64,000 bases of DNA from Candidatus Hydrogenedentota bacterium (GTDB taxonomy: Bacteria; Hydrogenedentota; Hydrogenedentia; Hydrogenedentales; SLHB01): the NCBI GenBank assembly GCA_029552745.1, contig JAKPDK010000120.1, positions 1 to 64,000 on the forward strand. The letters are read 5' to 3'. Of this stretch, positions 63,348-64,000 are shown piece by piece. The notes beneath the pieces are model-generated. The model had not been told where the DNA came from, made no database searches, and saw only the letters and a program-made list of their open reading frames with translations. Position numbers and translations under genes: made by a program. Every line of letters starts with the position of its first letter. The stretch's first letter is position 1.

Positions 63348-63357
63348 GTTGTTCCTT

Positions 63358-64000
63358 TTACCCGCAGTGCCGTTGCAGCGTTGCCCGTGCGGCTTGCACC
63401 GTGTTCTTGAGCAGCATGGCAACTGTCATAGGTCCCACACCGCCGGGTACGGGCGTGATGGCCCGGGCTTTCAGGCGTACGCGCTCAAAATCTACGTCTC
63501 CGGCGAGGCGGTATCCTGATTTACGGGTCGAATCAGCAACACGGGTCGTGCCGACATCTATGACGACGGCGCCCTCCTTCACCATCCGTGCTTTTATGAA
63601 TTCCGGTTGCCCCATCGCCGCGACGAGTATGTCCGCTTCTTGGGTTATAGCAGCGAGTTTCTTCGTACGCGAGTGACAAATGGTTACTGTGGCGTTCGCG
63701 TGAGGCGCCTTTTGGACGAGTAGTGCCGCCAAGGGTTTTCCCACCAAGTTGGAACGGCCGACGATGACCACGTGTTTCCCTGCCGGATCAAAGCCGCTGC
63801 GCACGAGAAGCTCTTGCACCCCATGAGGAGTACAGGAGATCAGACCCGGCTCGCCCATCAACAATTTCCCCATGTTTACAGGATGTAAGCCATCGGCGTC
63901 CTTTTCGGGCAAAATAGCGTTCACTACTCGGTTTTCGTTTATAGGGTCCGGCATAGGCGATTGCACCAGCATCGCGTGGACACGCGGATCGGCGTTCAAC
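63358..64000 (-). CDS. folD: Methylenetetrahydrofolate dehydrogenase/cyclohydrolase, C-terminal part
   Basis: The 5' end lies beyond the window; 213 residues are seen. [40 protein letters not shown] (NADP-binding) and the closing [20 protein letters not shown] are FolD signatures. It interconverts 5,10-methylene- and 10-formyl-THF in the cytoplasm. The stop lies eight bases before the GH13 gene, so the two may be transcribed together, an odd pairing that may be chance proximity. Confidence 0.93.
   Translation of the reverse strand, partial: LNADPRVHAMLVQSPMPDPINENRVVNAILPEKDADGLHPVNMGKLLMGEPGLISCTPHGVQELLVRSGFDPAGKHVVIVGRSNLVGKPLAALLVQKAPHANATVTICHSRTKKLAAITQEADILVAAMGQPEFIKARMVKEGAVVIDVGTTRVADSTRKSGYRLAGDVDFERVRLKARAITPVPGGVGPMTVAMLLKNTVQAARATLQRHCG

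Overview
The window is a stretch of chromosome from a flagellated, diderm bacterium of moderate G+C content. An outer membrane and peptidoglycan are implied by flagellar L- and P-ring genes (flgH, flgI), lipoproteins, type II secretion/type IV pilus-like prepilins and a PEP-CTERM protein. A Mn-type superoxide dismutase points to contact with oxygen. Some traits fit poorly known phyla of the Sumerlaeota/Hydrogenedentota/Planctomycetota kind better than a model proteobacterium: a fused glyQS, many membrane fusion proteins, sulfatase-like enzymes and Gfo/Idh/MocA operons. That placement is a guess and no marker here fixes it.

Layout. 1-4400: transposase tail, tRNA-Lys, a membrane-anchored MEMO-AMMECR1 fusion, two prepilins, sodA. 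4900-7700: sugar-type ABC binding protein and permease without an ATPase, then a PEP-CTERM protein behind a very good sigma-54 promoter. 8200-15600: envelope-glycan block with a PAP2-glycosyltransferase fusion, uppP, a degenerate radical-SAM/glycosyltransferase fusion and two further glycosyltransferase-like genes. 15500-22300: HAD phosphatase, a 1302-residue membrane redox fusion, a PsiE-like protein. 23280-31502 (minus strand): the translation operon rimP-nusA-infB-ylxP-rbfA-DHH-truB-ribF. 31900-38560: EamA transporter, radical SAM/SPASM protein, then an oxidoreductase/isomerase/sulfatase-like operon. 38980-48090: exported SAM hydrolase, endonuclease III-like protein, methyltransferase, glyQS, AIM24 protein, ksgA-histidine kinase pair, a small unknown. 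48579-55743: 5-formyl-THF cyclo-ligase and the flagellar cluster flgF-G-A-H-I-J / flgN-L. 55768-64000: lipid flippase-like/sulfatase-like fusion, a long NDP kinase, a secreted GH13-family protein and folD, cut by the edge.

Regulation visible in the DNA: a sigma-54 promoter (GG-N10-GC) in front of the PEP-CTERM gene and another in front of flgF, and a near-consensus sigma-28 promoter in front of flgN-flgL. Together they suggest a sigma-54 to sigma-28 flagellar hierarchy. The predicted flgF leader folds on paper into a terminal hairpin followed by a three-way junction and is the best candidate here for an undescribed regulatory RNA.

Most gaps between transcription units are filled with two palindromic repeat families. 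Family A units are about 140 bp, bounded by GTCATTGCGAGGAG and its inverse. Family B elements are short hairpins with constant outer arms GTAGGGGCG/CGCCCCTAC and variable but still complementary inner arms. Several gaps also hold decayed 3' ends of the same transposase that opens the window, and one holds a sequence like a worn type I-E CRISPR repeat pair.
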